64,000 nucleotides of DNA, from NCBI RefSeq assembly GCF_020379485.1, contig NW_026016878.1, positions 62,001 to 126,000 of the forward strand. The letters are read 5' to 3'. Of the stretch, positions 32,293-45,556 are shown piece after piece. Positions within the stretch are counted from its first letter, which is position 1; every line of letters starts with the position of its first letter. This stretch comes from Brassica napus (lineage: Eukaryota; Streptophyta; Magnoliopsida; Brassicales; Brassicaceae). A program made the translations under genes and the position numbers. The notes beneath the pieces are model-generated. The model had not been told where the DNA came from, ran no database searches, and saw only the letters and a program-made list of their open reading frames with translations.

Positions 32293-35200
32293 ATGAGCAA
32301 TATAAAGCTAGGCGTTGAAGTCATAAGCGCACATGGTCTATTTCAGAGAGACAAGCAAAACTCATGTAGCCCTTTCGTGGAGCTCAAGTTTGATAACCAG
32401 ATATTCCGCACAACGACCAAACCCAACGATCCAAACCCCGTCTGGCACGAGTCTTTCTACTTCCTTGTCTCTGATCCTTCCTTCCTCTCCACCCGTACAC
32501 TCGAAGCCCATGTCTTCAGCTACCAGGACGAAACCGATGCTAAGCCCTTTCTTGGCAAAGTTCGAGTCAATGGAACATCCTTTTTCCTCGCTCTGAAGCA
32601 GCTCCTTTCAACTACCCTCTAGAGAAACGCAGCGTTTTCTCTCGAGCGCGTGGGGAGCTTGGTTTGAGAGTCTTCATCACTGACGACCCTTCTATCACAC
32701 CTTCTGTCTCAGAATCTCCTCGAGCTTATATCCCCAGCCCGCGGAGAGAACATGTAAGCTCCCTAATCACAGATGATGCTAATGAGAGAAGAGAGCTTAA
32801 GAAGCCTATAACACGTACGTTTTATAACGCTACCCCTTCAGTGAACCAACAACAGCCGGCGACGATGAACTATGGCATGCACGAGATGAGAGCTGCTGCG
32901 CCAATGCCTCCAAGAGTAGTTCAATACAACGGTCCAACTCCACCATCAGATTTCTCAGTCAAAGAGACGAGCCCTTTCCTGGGAGGTGGACAGATCATCG
33001 GAGGACGAGTGGTTCGTGGTACAAAGAGACCAGCAAGCGGCGCATATGATCTCGTTGAAGAGATGAGGTTTCTCTTCGTGCGAGTCGTGAAGGCGCGTGA
33101 CCTCCCCGACAGAGACCTTACGGGAAGCTTAGACCCTTACGTTGAAGTAAAAATAGGAAACTTCAAAGGCGTTACAAGACATTTGGACAAGAACTCGGAT
33201 CCGGAGTGGAACCAAGTCTTTGCCTTTGCTAAAGAGAATCTTCAGTCTAACGTTCTTGAAATAGTGGTGAAGGATAAAGACCTTGTCCTTGACGATTACG
33301 TTGGGACTGTTCGGTTTGATCTCCATGAGGTTCAGTCTCGCGTTCCTCCGGATAGTCCTTTAGCTCCCGAGTGGTACAGACTTGAGAACAAAAGACAAGA
33401 GAAGAAGAAGAGAGCTGAGATAATGCTTGCTGTCTGGGAAGGTACTCAAGCAGATGAAGCTTTCGGGGATGCGGTTTTCTCGGACTCATTGACATCTTCA
33501 GACAGTTCGGACATTATATCGGCCAACCTCCGCTCGAAAGTGTACCATTCTCCTCGGCTATGGTACCTAAGGGTGAGGATAATAGAGGCTCAGGACGTGA
33601 TCATCGTCTCCGACAAGTCCCGTCTTCCCGAGGCCTTTGTGAGGATCCAGATGGGTAATCAGATGTTGAAGACTAGAGTCTCTCAGAGAACGTTTCATCC
33701 GACATGGGACCAGGAGTTCATGTTCGTAGTCGCGGAGCCGTTTGAAGAAAACCTGGTCCTCTCGGTGGAAGACCACTCTGAACCTAACAGAGATGAGCCT
33801 GTAGGCAAAGCTGTGATTCCTCTCGCTGCTATTGAGAAACGTACGGATGATAAGAAGTTTCGTAGCCGCTGGTTTCATCTGGAAGACTCCATCTCAGACG
33901 CAATGGATGAAGATAAAGCCAAGAAGGTGAAGTTCGCTACTAGGATCCATGTGGCCGCGGCTCTTGAAGGAGGCTACCACGTTTTTGATGAGTCCACTTA
34001 CTACAGCAGCGATCTCAGGCCAACGGCGAAACCGCTCTGGAAACCGCCAATAGGAGTCTTGGAGCTTGGGATACTTAACGCAAACGGGCTCCACCCGGTG
34101 AAAACTAGAGACGGGAAAGGTGTGTCGGACACGTACGTTGTTGCTAAATACGGTCACAAGTGGGTTCGGTCGAGAACTGTAATCAACAGCTTGAGTCCAA
34201 AGTACAATGAGCAGTACACATGGGAGGTTTTCGACCCCGCAACGGTCTTAACCATCTGCGTCTTCGACAACGGTCATTTCGGAGAAGGAAAGAACAGAGA
34301 TCAGACGATTGGGAAAGTACGTATCAGACTCTCAACTCTCCAGAGTGGTCGTGTGTACACAAACGCTTACCCATTACTTGTTTTACAACCATCTGGTCTC
34401 AAGAAAAGAGGCGAGCTTCACTTAGCCGTGAGGTTCACATGCACATCAGTCTCCAACATGCTGATGAAATACACAAAACCACTCTTGCCTAAGATGCATT
34501 ACACACAGCCTTTATCCGTTAACCTACAGGAAGTGCTTAGGGTGCAGGCTCTCAACATAATGGTGGCTCGACTAGGCCGGTCAGAGCCGCCTCTTAGACG
34601 TGAAGTTGTTGAGTATATGACGGATGCTAAGACCCATCTGTTCAGCATGAGGCGAAGCAAAGCCAACTTCTACAGGTTCACCGCGGTGTTTTCTGGAGTG
34701 ATGTCGGTGTGGAAATGGATGGGGGAAGTGTGCAGCTGGAGGACGCCGGTGACGACGGCGCTGGTGCACGTGCTGTACACGATGCTTGTGATGTTCCCGG
34801 AGATGATTTTGCCGACTGTGTTTCTTTACATGGCTGTGATTGGGCTGTGGAACTACAGGTTTAGGCCAAGGTTTCCTCCTCATATGGACACCAAACTGTC
34901 TTACGCAGAGAGTGTGAATGCTGATGAACTGGACGAAGAGTTTGATATCTTCCCGACCATGAAGGCTCCGGACATTGTTAAAATGAGGTAACAAACACAT
35001 TTTTATTTTTTTTATTTGAATACTAAAAAGTTCGGGCCGAAACCCATTACGACAGACCTGAAACTACAACATATAATATTAGTTTCATCTGGTTGGTCAC
35101 TCCAACAGAAAACCTCTTAAAGGATTAAAGAAACAAATCTTAATATGGTGTTTGGCTCTGTCGTTCTTGTTTGTCAGGTACGACCGACTGAGAATTGTGG

Positions 35201-35469
35201 CGGGGAAGATACAGTCGGTGGTGGGAGACATAGCAGCACAGGGAGAGCGCGTGCAGGCTCTGTTGAGCTGGCGTGATCCACGCGCCACAGCAATATTTGT
35301 GACGTTCTGTTTGATCATAGCCATGGTTATGTACATAACACCTTTTAAACTGTTTGCTCTCCTCTCTGGTTACTACTTCATGAGACACCCTAGGCTCCGA
35401 CACCGTATTCCCTCCGCTCCACTCAACTTTTTCCGACGACTTCCGGCCATGACGGACTCTATGCTCTGA
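32293..35469 (+). CDS. MCTP9: Multiple C2 domain and transmembrane region protein (MCTP), with a 1-base frameshift
   Basis: MCTPs tether endoplasmic reticulum to plasma membrane, notably at plasmodesmata. Exon 1 is 32293-34987 and exon 2 is 35178-35469 (AG|GTAAC, TGTCAG|G). C2A starts MSNIKLGVEVISAHGL. C2B has FLFVRVVKARDLPDRDL, then GSLDPYVEVKIGNFKG; C2C has WYLRVRIIEAQDVIIV; C2D has VLELGILNANGLHPVK and DTYVVAKYGHKWVRSR. The phosphoribosyltransferase C-terminal domain follows, with hydrophobic segments VHVLYTMLVMFPEMILPTVF and, in exon 2, FVTFCLIIAMVMYITPF; the end is RRLPAMTDSML. Near 32581-32585 a run of five T appears where six bases of coding sequence would be needed. The frame shifts by one and upstream reading stops at 32622. 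With that base the product would be about 995 residues, normal for the family. A leader intron probably ends just before the ATG. Confidence 0.85.
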
Positions 35470-36050
35470 ATCACATGCTTGTATATAAATATATCGTCTT
35501 CATTGCATTTGAATTTGAATTTGTATCTATCTATATATCTGCATCCATATATGTGTATATATATTGAGAATCGTACATTCATGAACTCATTACTGGAATT
35601 AGAAAAAACAAGATTGGACCCTATATCAATCACTTTCGTTTCACACTCGCAATGATGATTTTGATGATAAAGAATAAAACTTACAAGAATAATATATGCA
35701 AACTATAAAAATTGAAGTTCAGTTAACTTATTTCCTGGAGGTGTGATTATTCGTATATTTATTATAAATAAATTTATGCGTATACTAAATTTTGCAGAAA
35801 TATAACAACTATAACAATAAATATCAGAAACAATAAAAGTTTATAATAAACTCAAATAAATAACATGAACAACAAATTCTATTGAATTACAAAATATATA
35901 ATAAATAACAAATTAATTATTTTTAAGTTTAACCAAATTTTGACTTATAAAAGTGGATACTTACAATATATTTATAAATTTTATCATATACACTAAATAT
36001 AAACACATTTAAGAAATAGCCGCGCAGATGTGACATTATAAGCGGGATGA
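35470..36050. other. MCTP 3' flank
   Basis: A TATATA-rich stretch and short A/T words follow the stop codon; no distinct element or gene is visible. Confidence 0.35.
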
Positions 36051-39000
36051 ATCAGAGCTAAATTATATTGGACAAGATATGAGCTCGTTGCGTTGCAACG
36101 GATTTTATGTGATGTTTTAATTTAATAAAAAATATAAAATAATAAATAATTTTAATATAGTTTTATGATTGTGTTTTTTCATATGTTGTTTGAGATTTAT
36201 TTTATAATTCAAACCCATTTTACACATAAGTTTAAGCTAATATTTATATTTTATAGTTATGGTACATAGATGAATTGTTATAAACTTTGTACTTAGGATT
36301 AGATAAAATACTATATCTAAATGTTTAAATTGAACACAACCCGAAATAAGAAACTGAATGAAAAGTAAAAAAAAATGAAAGTTAAATACACCAATCCAGT
36401 CAATGACAACATTATACATGTTCTTATGTAATAATTTAATGTTTTATTAAATAATTATTTAAAATTTTATTTTGTTAGGATTTTCTTTTAAAGGAAAAAA
36501 TTCTATTTTATAAATCTCGTTTTTATTTACAATAAAAAAAATAATATTAAATACACTTTTCAAATTTTGTTTAAGATTATAGAAAAAGAAAATTATTATC
36601 ATATAACCTATTACAATTTCTTCTCTGTACAATTTCAGAAAAAATAAATTGCTATCAAATAATTATTTTTATTTAATAATAAAGAAAATGTACATTTCGT
36701 ATCAATACTAATTTACACTTCTTTTGTTAATTAAATAATTTTTTTGTATCATGTTCATCATCAAATACTCTCTTAAAAATATTATCAAATAATTTTTTAC
36801 AATTCTCTTTTGGTTAGGACTTAAAAATATGATACAATTTTTTTTTGTTTAGGATTTTTTTATATAAATAATAAAAAACTATCAAATATTCTTGTACAGG
36901 TTTTTAGGATTTTAGAAAAGAAAATTAATATTACATAATCTTTTACAATTATATTTTTTCTATGATTTAGAAAAATAAAATTTCTATCAAATAATTATTT
37001 CCAGTAAATATTAACATTTTTTTAAAAGTTGTCATTTTCAAATTCATTTTTTCCAATATTACTAATATTTTTTAAAAAATTTCTTGTTAACTAAATATTT
37101 TTTTACTATCATGTTTATCATTAATTTTTATAAGTACAAATTACTATTAAATAAAATTTTACAATTTTCTCAGGTCAGGATTTTTTTTTTAAAAAAAAAA
37201 AATTCTTAATTGGTTAAGATTAAAAAATAATTTTTTTTTTTAGAAATCTCTTTTATTTAGGATTTTAGGAAAAGAAGAAGTTATTTTCACATAATGACAG
37301 TTTTTATTGACACATTCACAATCTATTTTTTTAATTGACGCATGTCACAATCATATCAGGTGAAATATTTGAAGTTAATTTTGGTTTATATTTTTTAACA
37401 CAAAATTATTAAAAAGTAAAATTAGTTAATTATAAGAAAAATAATATTATTTTATAAATTTATTTTATTTAGAATTTTAAAAAGGAAATTAATTATTTTA
37501 TAATTAATTTTACTTTTAAATTTTTATACAACTATTTTATTTTTAATAGAAAAAATTATGTTTATTATTTATATATTTTGTCTTATACATACAAACACAT
37601 ATTCATCATATTCACACATACTCATGTACAATAACAACATCAAAATATAAAATTAAGTTAGCATCATAAGATATAATAAGGATGATTTAAAGTTGAGTTG
37701 TATCAAGAAATTAAAAGAAAATACCGAGGTAATACTCTTCATGTAAATAATATTGTGTTTTGTAAAAATAATATGTAGAAGCTTAAATCAAATATAGATG
37801 TGAAATATTTGTAGCTATTTTTGGTCTTACCTTTTTAACATACAAAATTATATATTAAAAAGGAAAGTTAGTTACTTATAAGACAATAATAAGAGTATTT
37901 TTATTTTTATTTTTAAATTGACTTTAAAAAAAGTAATATTATTTATTTAAAAGCTATTTTTTATTCATTTTTTTACTAAATAAGTTTTTTGTACTTGTAG
38001 GATTTTACAATTAGCTTTTGTTTAACATTTTTTCTTAAAATTTAATATTTATCTTTTATAATTCCATATATTTAGTATCTCTTAAAACAAACATTATATA
38101 TATAGATATATATATATATATATATATCTTTTAAATTTTTTTACTGTTTAATAATTTTTAAAAATAGTTTTTATCAAAATTCTTTTTATTATCTTATTAT
38201 ACATATTTTTAATTATTATATATTTAAACACATTTTACAATATTATAAGGAAATTTTTTATCAAATAGTTTTTTGCAATTATGTTTTGATTAGGATTTTA
38301 AAAAAGAAAAATTACTATTAAATAATATTTTAATTAATTTTTAATAAATTTCTTTTTTGTTAATATCTTAATATATATTTTCTAATTATGAGATAGATTA
38401 ACACATGTCACATTCTTAAAATATATCATTGCCATATGTCGCGATCATGTTAATTAAATTTTTTGAAGAACCAAACTATTAGAAAAGGAAAATTCTATTA
38501 AATAAATGGTTTTCAATTTGTTTTTAGGATTTTGTAAAAATAAAATTTCTTAAATAATTACTACTAAATATTAAAAAAAATTACTATTCAATAATTTTTA
38601 AAAGTAGTTTTTATCAAAATTCGTTTTTATTATCTTATTATATATATGTTTAATCATTTTATATTTAAATACATGTCACAATATTATAAGGAAAATTATT
38701 ATCAAATATTTTTTTGCAATTATCTTTTGATTTGAATTATAGAAAAGGAAAATTAGTATTAAATAATATTTTAGTTACTTTTTAATAAAATTCATTTTTG
38801 TTAATATCTTTGTATATATATTTTTAATTATGAGATAGATTAACACATGTCACAATCTTAAAATATATAATTGCCATGTGTCGCGATCATGTTAATTAGC
38901 AACTTTGAAAAACCAAGCTTTATATAACAAGATGCACTAATGTTGAAGCTTAGAACCGGCAATTGGATTTATAAGCTAATCAAATAATAATAACTAGTGA

Positions 39001-39911
39001 TGACAAAAAATAAATAAAATAAATAATAATAATAGCTACTTCGGTGCGGGTAACCTTACATTTTATAAATATATAAATTTATATTATATTTTGTATAATC
39101 ATTTTAGATAATATATTTATGTTATTTAGAAAAATAAATAAATAAATAATATATAGTTCTAAATATAAAGTTTATCATATGTTAAGAATTTACTTTTGCA
39201 TAAAATATTACTTAATTTGCGAATTTTAATCCTTTTAAATGATGAATAGTATTTTAATCCATTTAAATGGTAAATGATATTTTATTTATTTATTAATTTT
39301 AAAATATATTAGTTTACCAATTTAATGTAATTTAATATTTAATTCATTTATTACTTCTATTTTATATAATATAGGCTATATTTATAGAATTTATAAAATA
39401 GCTTAATTTTATTTTCTTTTGTTTATAATAAAATTTTAATTAAAATTAATTTATAATAATACTATAAAACTAATTTCAAATTAATATATGCATTAATTAA
39501 AAATATTTAATTTTTTGTAAGATTTTGTTAGATTTTTTTTCTCCACAGATTTTGTTATTACTAAATTTAAATTTCCAGCTAAAATTGATTTATTATTGAT
39601 ATCCTTATAATTATTTCGATTTTTTAGAATTATTATATATTTAATAAACTAATGTAAATAATCAAATAAATATAATTGAATAGATGGTCCTATATGACTT
39701 CTAAATAGTAGATAAAAATGGTCTTAGCCATTCTCTCTAATTTTTTCACACTTTCATTCATTGCATATTTATTAAGTTTTATTGACTAATCAGATAGTCA
39801 TCGTAGTCATTCTCTGTAACTCTTTCACTCTCTATTGTTTCAAGTTGATGAAACCACATAGGAAAGACGGATCTGATACTGGGAGAGTCATAAGATAAGA
39901 CTATTCTCTAG
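36051..39911. repeat. AT-rich repetitive block, probably decayed transposons
   Basis: Nearly 4 kb of A/T-rich sequence without coding potential, built from recurring phrases such as AGGATTTTAGAAAAGAAAATT and TATCAAATAATT. GAGCTCGTTGCGTTGCAACG at about 36079 is a GC-richer hairpin-like word that could mark an element end. ACATGTCACAATCTTAAAAT recurs. I cannot assign a family. Confidence 0.45.
38145..38905. repeat. Two-copy direct repeat, period about 440 bp
   Basis: TTTTTATCAAAATTC(T/G)TTTTTATT at about 38167 and 38608, ACAATATTATAAGGAAA at about 38237 and 38679, and GAGATAGATTAACACATGTC at about 38390 and 38832 show a diverged tandem duplication within the AT-rich block. Confidence 0.65.
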
Positions 39912-40533
39912 GTATGGGCATTTCGAGTAACAGTTCGGTTCGGTTCAGATATTTCGGGTTTTGAGTAGTTTGGGTAGGAGGCTGAGGATCCATTTACTAC
40001 TTAACCTATTTTTGGTTCGGTTCGGATAGTTTTGGATTCGGTTCGGTTCGGATAGTAAAACTAGGAATCGAAAATATCCGTAAATAATTCGGTTCTCATT
40101 TGGTTCCGGTTCGGATTCGGGTACTTCGAATAATTCAGATAAAATACGGTTATTTATAGTAAAATATCAAATAATTAGGATGATTTAAATAAGAAGTTTG
40201 GATATTTCGGATTACTTTAGATATTTTGGATAAAACTATCTGGATAATTTCAGATACTTTCGGGTAGTTCGGATACTTTATAATAATTTAGTTATCCTCA
40301 ACTATTTTTGAATACTTTTAATAGATTTTAAATTAAAAATATACATATTTGATTATGTTATATGTATATATAATTAATATTTTTATATATCCGGGTACCC
40401 GTTCGGTTTGGTTATTTCGAATATAGAAATATAAGAACCGTTCAGATATTTGAGGGTTTCAGTCCGGTTCCGGTTTTGAGTATTTTGGTTCGGTTCCGGT
40501 TCGGTTTTTCTATTCCGGTTTTTTCGCCCAGGC
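39912..40533. mobile_element. MITE-like element with GGTTCGGTTCGG repeats
   Basis: The ends GGTATGGGCATTTCGAG and (inward from the right) GCCTGGGCGAAAAAACCGG are inverted and flanked by TA. The body repeats CGGTTCGGTTCGG and CGGATAGTTT words. It is the inverted counterpart of the element at 44220-44774. Non-coding. Confidence 0.6.
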
Positions 40534-40564
40534 TATTCCCTATTTTCCAGTCAATGCATATTTA

Positions 40565-41787
40565 TCTATACTATTAAAAGGGAATCATTCTTAAAAAATC
40601 TATTTATACAAGGTTGTTTGGACCTATTAGTTAGACTAACACCATATAATTCAGCCTATTTTTAAGCCAAAGTAATATTCTATACATCAACTCATAATTT
40701 CCTTAATGTACAAAAATAGATATTGTAACTAACAACAATATTTTACATAAATATTTTATTATTATTTTCTTAATACAGAAAATAACTTAAGGAGATAGTC
40801 ATAACAAACGGATTAATATTAATGTACATATTTTTGGACCCTACATATAGATTATCGAACATATGATGCGTACCTTTGTATTAAAAACTTAACAATATTC
40901 ATTGCACTTTTTAAGTGATATGTTATTCATGTATTTCTTGACTCTTTTTATGAAATGTTATCACAAATTTAATATATGAAATTGAAAACTATATCAATAC
41001 TAAAAATAATTGGTTTTATAATAATGTAAATTGATAGTTGTAACTATGATATAAATATATGCGAGGAAAATTCATTTTTAAAATTGATAGCTTGTGTGTT
41101 AATGACAATGTTTTGAAAACCGAACGGGACACTGATTCAACATTGCACCTGGGTCAATGACCGGACCAGTTTAATCGGTTTAACCGCTTAATTTTAATTT
41201 AATTTTAAATTAAGTAACTATATATATGTAAGTATAACTATAAATTAATTTTGATATAAGTTTATATCAATGTTATATTTTAAAAATGATATGAAAAATA
41301 AAATTCAAAATTCAAAAACTAAAACTAATTTATTTATATATGTAGTAGAAAACAATATTAAATTTTGATGAAATTTTATTAAAATTTACAATTTTTTTTA
41401 TTTTTTAACTTGAATTTGCGAAAACTGGGTTTTAATATTGAACTAGGTCTGATTTAACTCAAATTCGGTTTTTAGCACAACTCGGAACCAGTTAGAAGAG
41501 CGAGTCATGATCCGACTGGTTCGATCGTACGGTCCGATCAGATTTTTAAAACATTGGTTAATACAGTTAAATAATTAAAATATATATTTTTAATAATGAA
41601 TATCTTTACTACTAAAAACATACATATCATCTGTAAATCTATTTCAAACAAATCTCACACTATAAAAAATAATAAATAATAAAAACATTAAAAATCAATA
41701 GTTATAATGTGAAACAAAAAAAAATACTAGATTTAAAAATTTTTAAAATTTCAAATCCGCGCTTCTTAAGCGCGGGTCAAAATCTAG
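40565..41787 (+). mobile_element. Non-autonomous Helitron, 1.2 kb, with a nested MITE
   Basis: Starts TCTATACTATTAAAAGGGAA after an A. Ends with hairpin CCGCGCTTCTTAAGCGCGG (41757-41775), then GTCAAAAT and CTAG with T. The first 50 bases closely match those of the Helitron at 12213. Within it, about 41108-41556 carries inverted ends (CAATGTTTTGAAAACCGAAC; inward from the right CAATGTTTTAAAAATCTGAT), a separate MITE. Confidence 0.8.
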
Positions 41788-41799
41788 TTCTCTATTAAA

Positions 41800-42025
41800 A
41801 CACTAACTGGTAACCGTTGAAAGAATACGAGGAATAAGAAGGAAATGAATGAAAGGAAAAAATATATTTTCCTCTCCTAATTTGATAAAGAATAATTGCA
41901 GTATTTTATTCCTTAAATATTAATGAATCATATGTAATAAATATTCTTTGTAAATAGTGTAAATTGTAAAGAATGATAAAAAATTTACTATTTTCACTTA
42001 TTCCTTTAGTCACCATTTAGAGCCA
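41800..42025. mobile_element. Short MITE-like inverted repeat element
   Basis: GGTAACCGTTGAAAGAATAC followed by GAGGAATAAG at the left is echoed in inverse by CTTATTCCTTTAGTCACCAT at the right. The related words GGTCACCAG and ATTCCTTTTCATTCC return near 56690-56980. Borders are approximate. Confidence 0.4.
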
Positions 42026-42639
42026 GTTTCACACTCTATTCGCAACCTTTTTATTTATTTTTGGTAAAAAGTTCATTGTTTACATAGAGGAAAAAATATC
42101 TAGAAATTCCAATACATTCCATATGATAGTAAAATACCATGGATTTCGTTTCTTAATTCGTAAAAAGAGGTTCTCTACATAGAAGATAGCTAGTCAAATC
42201 TGAAAATATATATAATTAATAATTATGTCATATTAGGATAAGCGTTAAATTTTCCGTTTCTTATTATTATTATTTTTTAGAAGTTTGAGTTCCTCTGTTT
42301 TTTAGGCTTGGTATTTTATCTGTTAAATTTGATTTGTTATTTATTTAGATTTAATGTGGAAAAATTCGAATTACTGTAATTCTTTGAGAAAAAGAAATAC
42401 TAAAAACAGATCAAATCATAAATACTAAAATTTTCAGAGGCTGATATCCAATCTGCTTTGGTTTCTTTTTTTTAAACGTCTGAACTCAATTAAAAGTAAA
42501 GACCATGGTTAAAAAAAAAACAAGTATAGGAATAGAAATAAGAAACAGAGGTCTTTACTTAAAAAAAAAAACAAGTATAGGAATAGAAATAAGAAACAGA
42601 AACAAAGCACAAAAACCAATAATATGATCTTAAGAGAAA
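42026..42639. other. AT-rich spacer with a 50-bp direct duplication
   Basis: AACAAGTATAGGAATAGAAATAAGAAACAG occurs twice, at about 42520 and 42570, each preceded by a poly-A run. No gene. Confidence 0.45.
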
Positions 42640-43440
42640 GATTTTAGCAAATGTTGGAGATGGCTTCTTCTTGAATCCTATTGTGGAGCCAAGCAGGGCC
42701 TCCAAGGGCGAGGTAAGAGTGGAACCTCCCAGGCTGAGTTACACTTAGTGCAATCTCTTGCAATGAAATTTGTAGAAGCTGATTCATGTTCAAATACAAC
42801 CAAGCTAAAACCAGAGCGCAAGTCATTGATCTTGGCAAGGAGATGACGATATCTTGGCCATGTTTGAGTATCAGAGACAGCTTGAAAGGCATCATGGAAG
42901 TCAATCCCCAAAACAACATCACGAAATCCCATATCATGAATGATACATCGAAGTTCTGCCCTGGTGGTCTCTCAAAATCCATGTGCCACCTACCATAGAC
43001 GGTGCATTCCTCCAACTTCCATTCATGTTGCATTTGACAAAATCAGGACTAGGGTGCTGCCAAACTTTCGAGACCCTCAATGTTGTTATCGTAGGTTCAA
43101 CTGAGGACTTTTTCTTGTTTAAAGGAGACCAGAGCTTTGCTTCTTCAAATGCTTGACTTATCAAGGTATCAACAGATATTTGGGACTATGCATACAAGAT
43201 AGAATTACGATTCTTTCATAGACCGTAGAGTAACCAGGGAATTGCAGTTCTGCCGTATTCCTCAATAGATTTATCTGATAACAAATGCGTGATCACTTTA
43301 AAGTTGTCGATCAGACTGAGGGGGCGCAGAGTCAGCAGGAAAGTGCATTGTCCGTAACATGTCTTGGGCTGGATGACACTGAAACATCACATGATTAATA
43401 GACTCCAGAGAATTATTGCAAAGTTTGCACGTCTGATCCA
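42640..43440 (-). mobile_element. LINE 3' fragment: zinc-binding linker plus RNase H-like domain
   Basis: On the minus strand the region opens with CKLCNNSLESINHVMFQCHP, the Cys/His zinc-binding module (zf-RVT) that follows reverse transcriptase in plant L1 elements. An acidic linker leads to WQHPSPDFVKCNMNGSWR and GGTWILRDHQGR, the start of the RNase H-like domain (43060-42990). The end reads RIQEEAISNIC-stop. Several frame changes make it non-functional. 5' truncated. Confidence 0.8.
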
Positions 43441-44219
43441 TATTAATACAAATAAATGTATATCTACAATTAAATATAAAATTTTAATTATATAATTTGG
43501 TATGATTATTATTTTAACATATAATTTTATTTATAAAATTAATTATAAATATTTAAACTAAGAAAGGAATATAAATCTTTATAAAAACTAAATTTTCTTA
43601 AATTTCGTGTTTTATAAAAAGTAATTAATTTTTAAAGGAAACATATTGTTTCACTAATTTTATTTTTATTTATGTTATTTAAAAAAAATTTATCAAAACA
43701 AACTTGTCTAATTTTTTCAAGATTTACTTGTATTGAATACAATGGATATATAAGATATCTGTAAATATCCATAAAATTTTGAATATATGAAAAATTGGAT
43801 ATTCGTATTTTTAGAAATAAAATAAATAAATAAATCAGAATTTAAAAAATATGAATTCAATCACAAATACTAAAAATTATAGTATTATTCGCTCTATGTC
43901 CACACCTAATAAATTCCATCGAAAGCACATTCACGTGTTAGGCGATATGGCTGAATCAACAAAATACTCTATCCGTTTCGGATTAAGTGTCACTATGATA
44001 TTTTTCACACAAATTAAAAAAATTATTGAAATATATGTAAATTGTTATTAATTACACTTTTCTGATCAATAATATTTGAGACAAATAAGATTATTTATAA
44101 AATCAATGCAGTTTGCAATTTATTTTTAGCCAAAAGTAAATATAATTTGCATTAGAACTTTAAAGTGATATTTTTGTGTAACAAAAAAAATGTTAAAATG
44201 ACGCTTATTGTGAAACATA
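43441..44219. other. AT-rich intergenic sequence
   Basis: No recognisable gene. A 66-codon open frame at 43851-44051 has no domain and no codon character that I would trust. Confidence 0.35.
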
Positions 44220-44774
44220 GGCCTGGGCAAAATCACCGGAACCGAAGAACCAAACCAAAACCGAACCAAAATACCCGAAACTAGAACCGGACCAATACCT
44301 TCAAATACCCGAACGGTTCCTATATTTTTATATCCGAAATAACCGAACCGAACCGGAACCGCACCAAGAACCGAACGGGTACCCGAATATATAAAACTAT
44401 TAATTATATATACATATCACATAAATAAATATATATTTTAATTTAAAATTCTATTAAAAGTATCTGAAAAAAGTTGAAGATGACTAAATTATTATAAAGT
44501 ATCCGAATTACCCGAAAGTATCCGAAACTATCCGGATAGTTTTATCCCAAATATCCAAAAATTTTATCTAAATCATCCTAATTATTTGATATTTTACCCT
44601 AAATAACCGATATTTTATCCAAATTATCCGAATTACCCGAACTATCCAAACCCGAACCCGATCCAAATGAAAACCAAACTTTTTCCGGATATTTTCCGGT
44701 TCCTATATTTACTATCCGAACCGAACCAAACCCAAAATTATCCGAACCGAACCGATACCCGAAATACCCAGGCC
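44220..44774. mobile_element. MITE (555 bp) with GGCCTGGGC ends and TA duplication
   Basis: Left GGCCTGGGCAAAATC and right (inward) GGCCTGGGTATTTCG are inverted, each flanked by TA. The body is rich in AACCGAACC and TATCCGAA words, the complement of the 39912-40533 element. A TA target suggests Tc1/mariner-type mobilisation, though the family is not proven. Confidence 0.65.
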
Positions 44775-45556
44775 TATGTGAAACAGATGGAGTAAATTCA
44801 ACTGAAGAGAATTGTGTAGATTTCAGTTTTAAATGCGTATTTCTTTAAATGGTAAGAAGAATAATAATCCATTAGTAGCCAAACGCGTGATTAAGCGCTG
44901 TGTTAGATGTATATCTATGCATCTAAGTCATTAAATCTAAACATGTCCCATATATTTATATTTTTTTTATTTTTTGTAACTTAATCCCATACATTTATAT
45001 TGGACACAAGAAATTAAATACTTGAGACTATCTTTTTCTTCAGTTCCCTAATTGTCATTTACCCCAAAGTATTCATGATTTAACTTTAAAACCGGTAGTA
45101 AGTAGACAAAAACGAAAGCCATTGTCCAAGGAATTTTTTAATCATATGAAACTGATATAACCTTGATAATGTAAACAATAGGGGAAATATCAAAACATAA
45201 ATAATATATGAAATGTACATTTTAAAATTAACTATATTTTTATTTGAATATAAATTTATAAATAGTATACTGTATACAGATTAATTCTAAAGCCTACATC
45301 TTGTATTTCTTAACAAAAGGTTAAATTCCAAATCTTGACCACCAAACTCAAATCAGTAACCTTAAGTAAATTGATTTAATTATTTTGATTTTTATTACAA
45401 AAATCCAATTAATTGAACAGATATATGGGAATGCTCACTCGTATCGTCGCCTCGTATATATTATTCCCACTACAGAAACAATACACCATTCATCTAAGAT
45501 TTTTACACTTTTCCTACCATTACAACATTTTTTTTAATCTATTTCTCCGGCCAGTC
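44775..45556. other. Presumed QUA3 promoter region
   Basis: AT-rich upstream sequence. An open frame extends upstream of the QUA3 start, but its residues are not typical of the family, so I place the start at 45557. I see no decisive promoter element. Confidence 0.35.

Noticed and set aside
34581..35000. 139-codon minus-strand open frame in the MCTP gene
   Set aside because: His/Arg-rich shadow of the conserved membrane region on the other strand.
45413..45556. Upstream ATG at 45425 as the QUA3 start
   Set aside because: Residues between it and 45557 are Phe/Tyr/His-rich and unlike the family N-terminus, whereas MANYRWPSK at 45557 fits.
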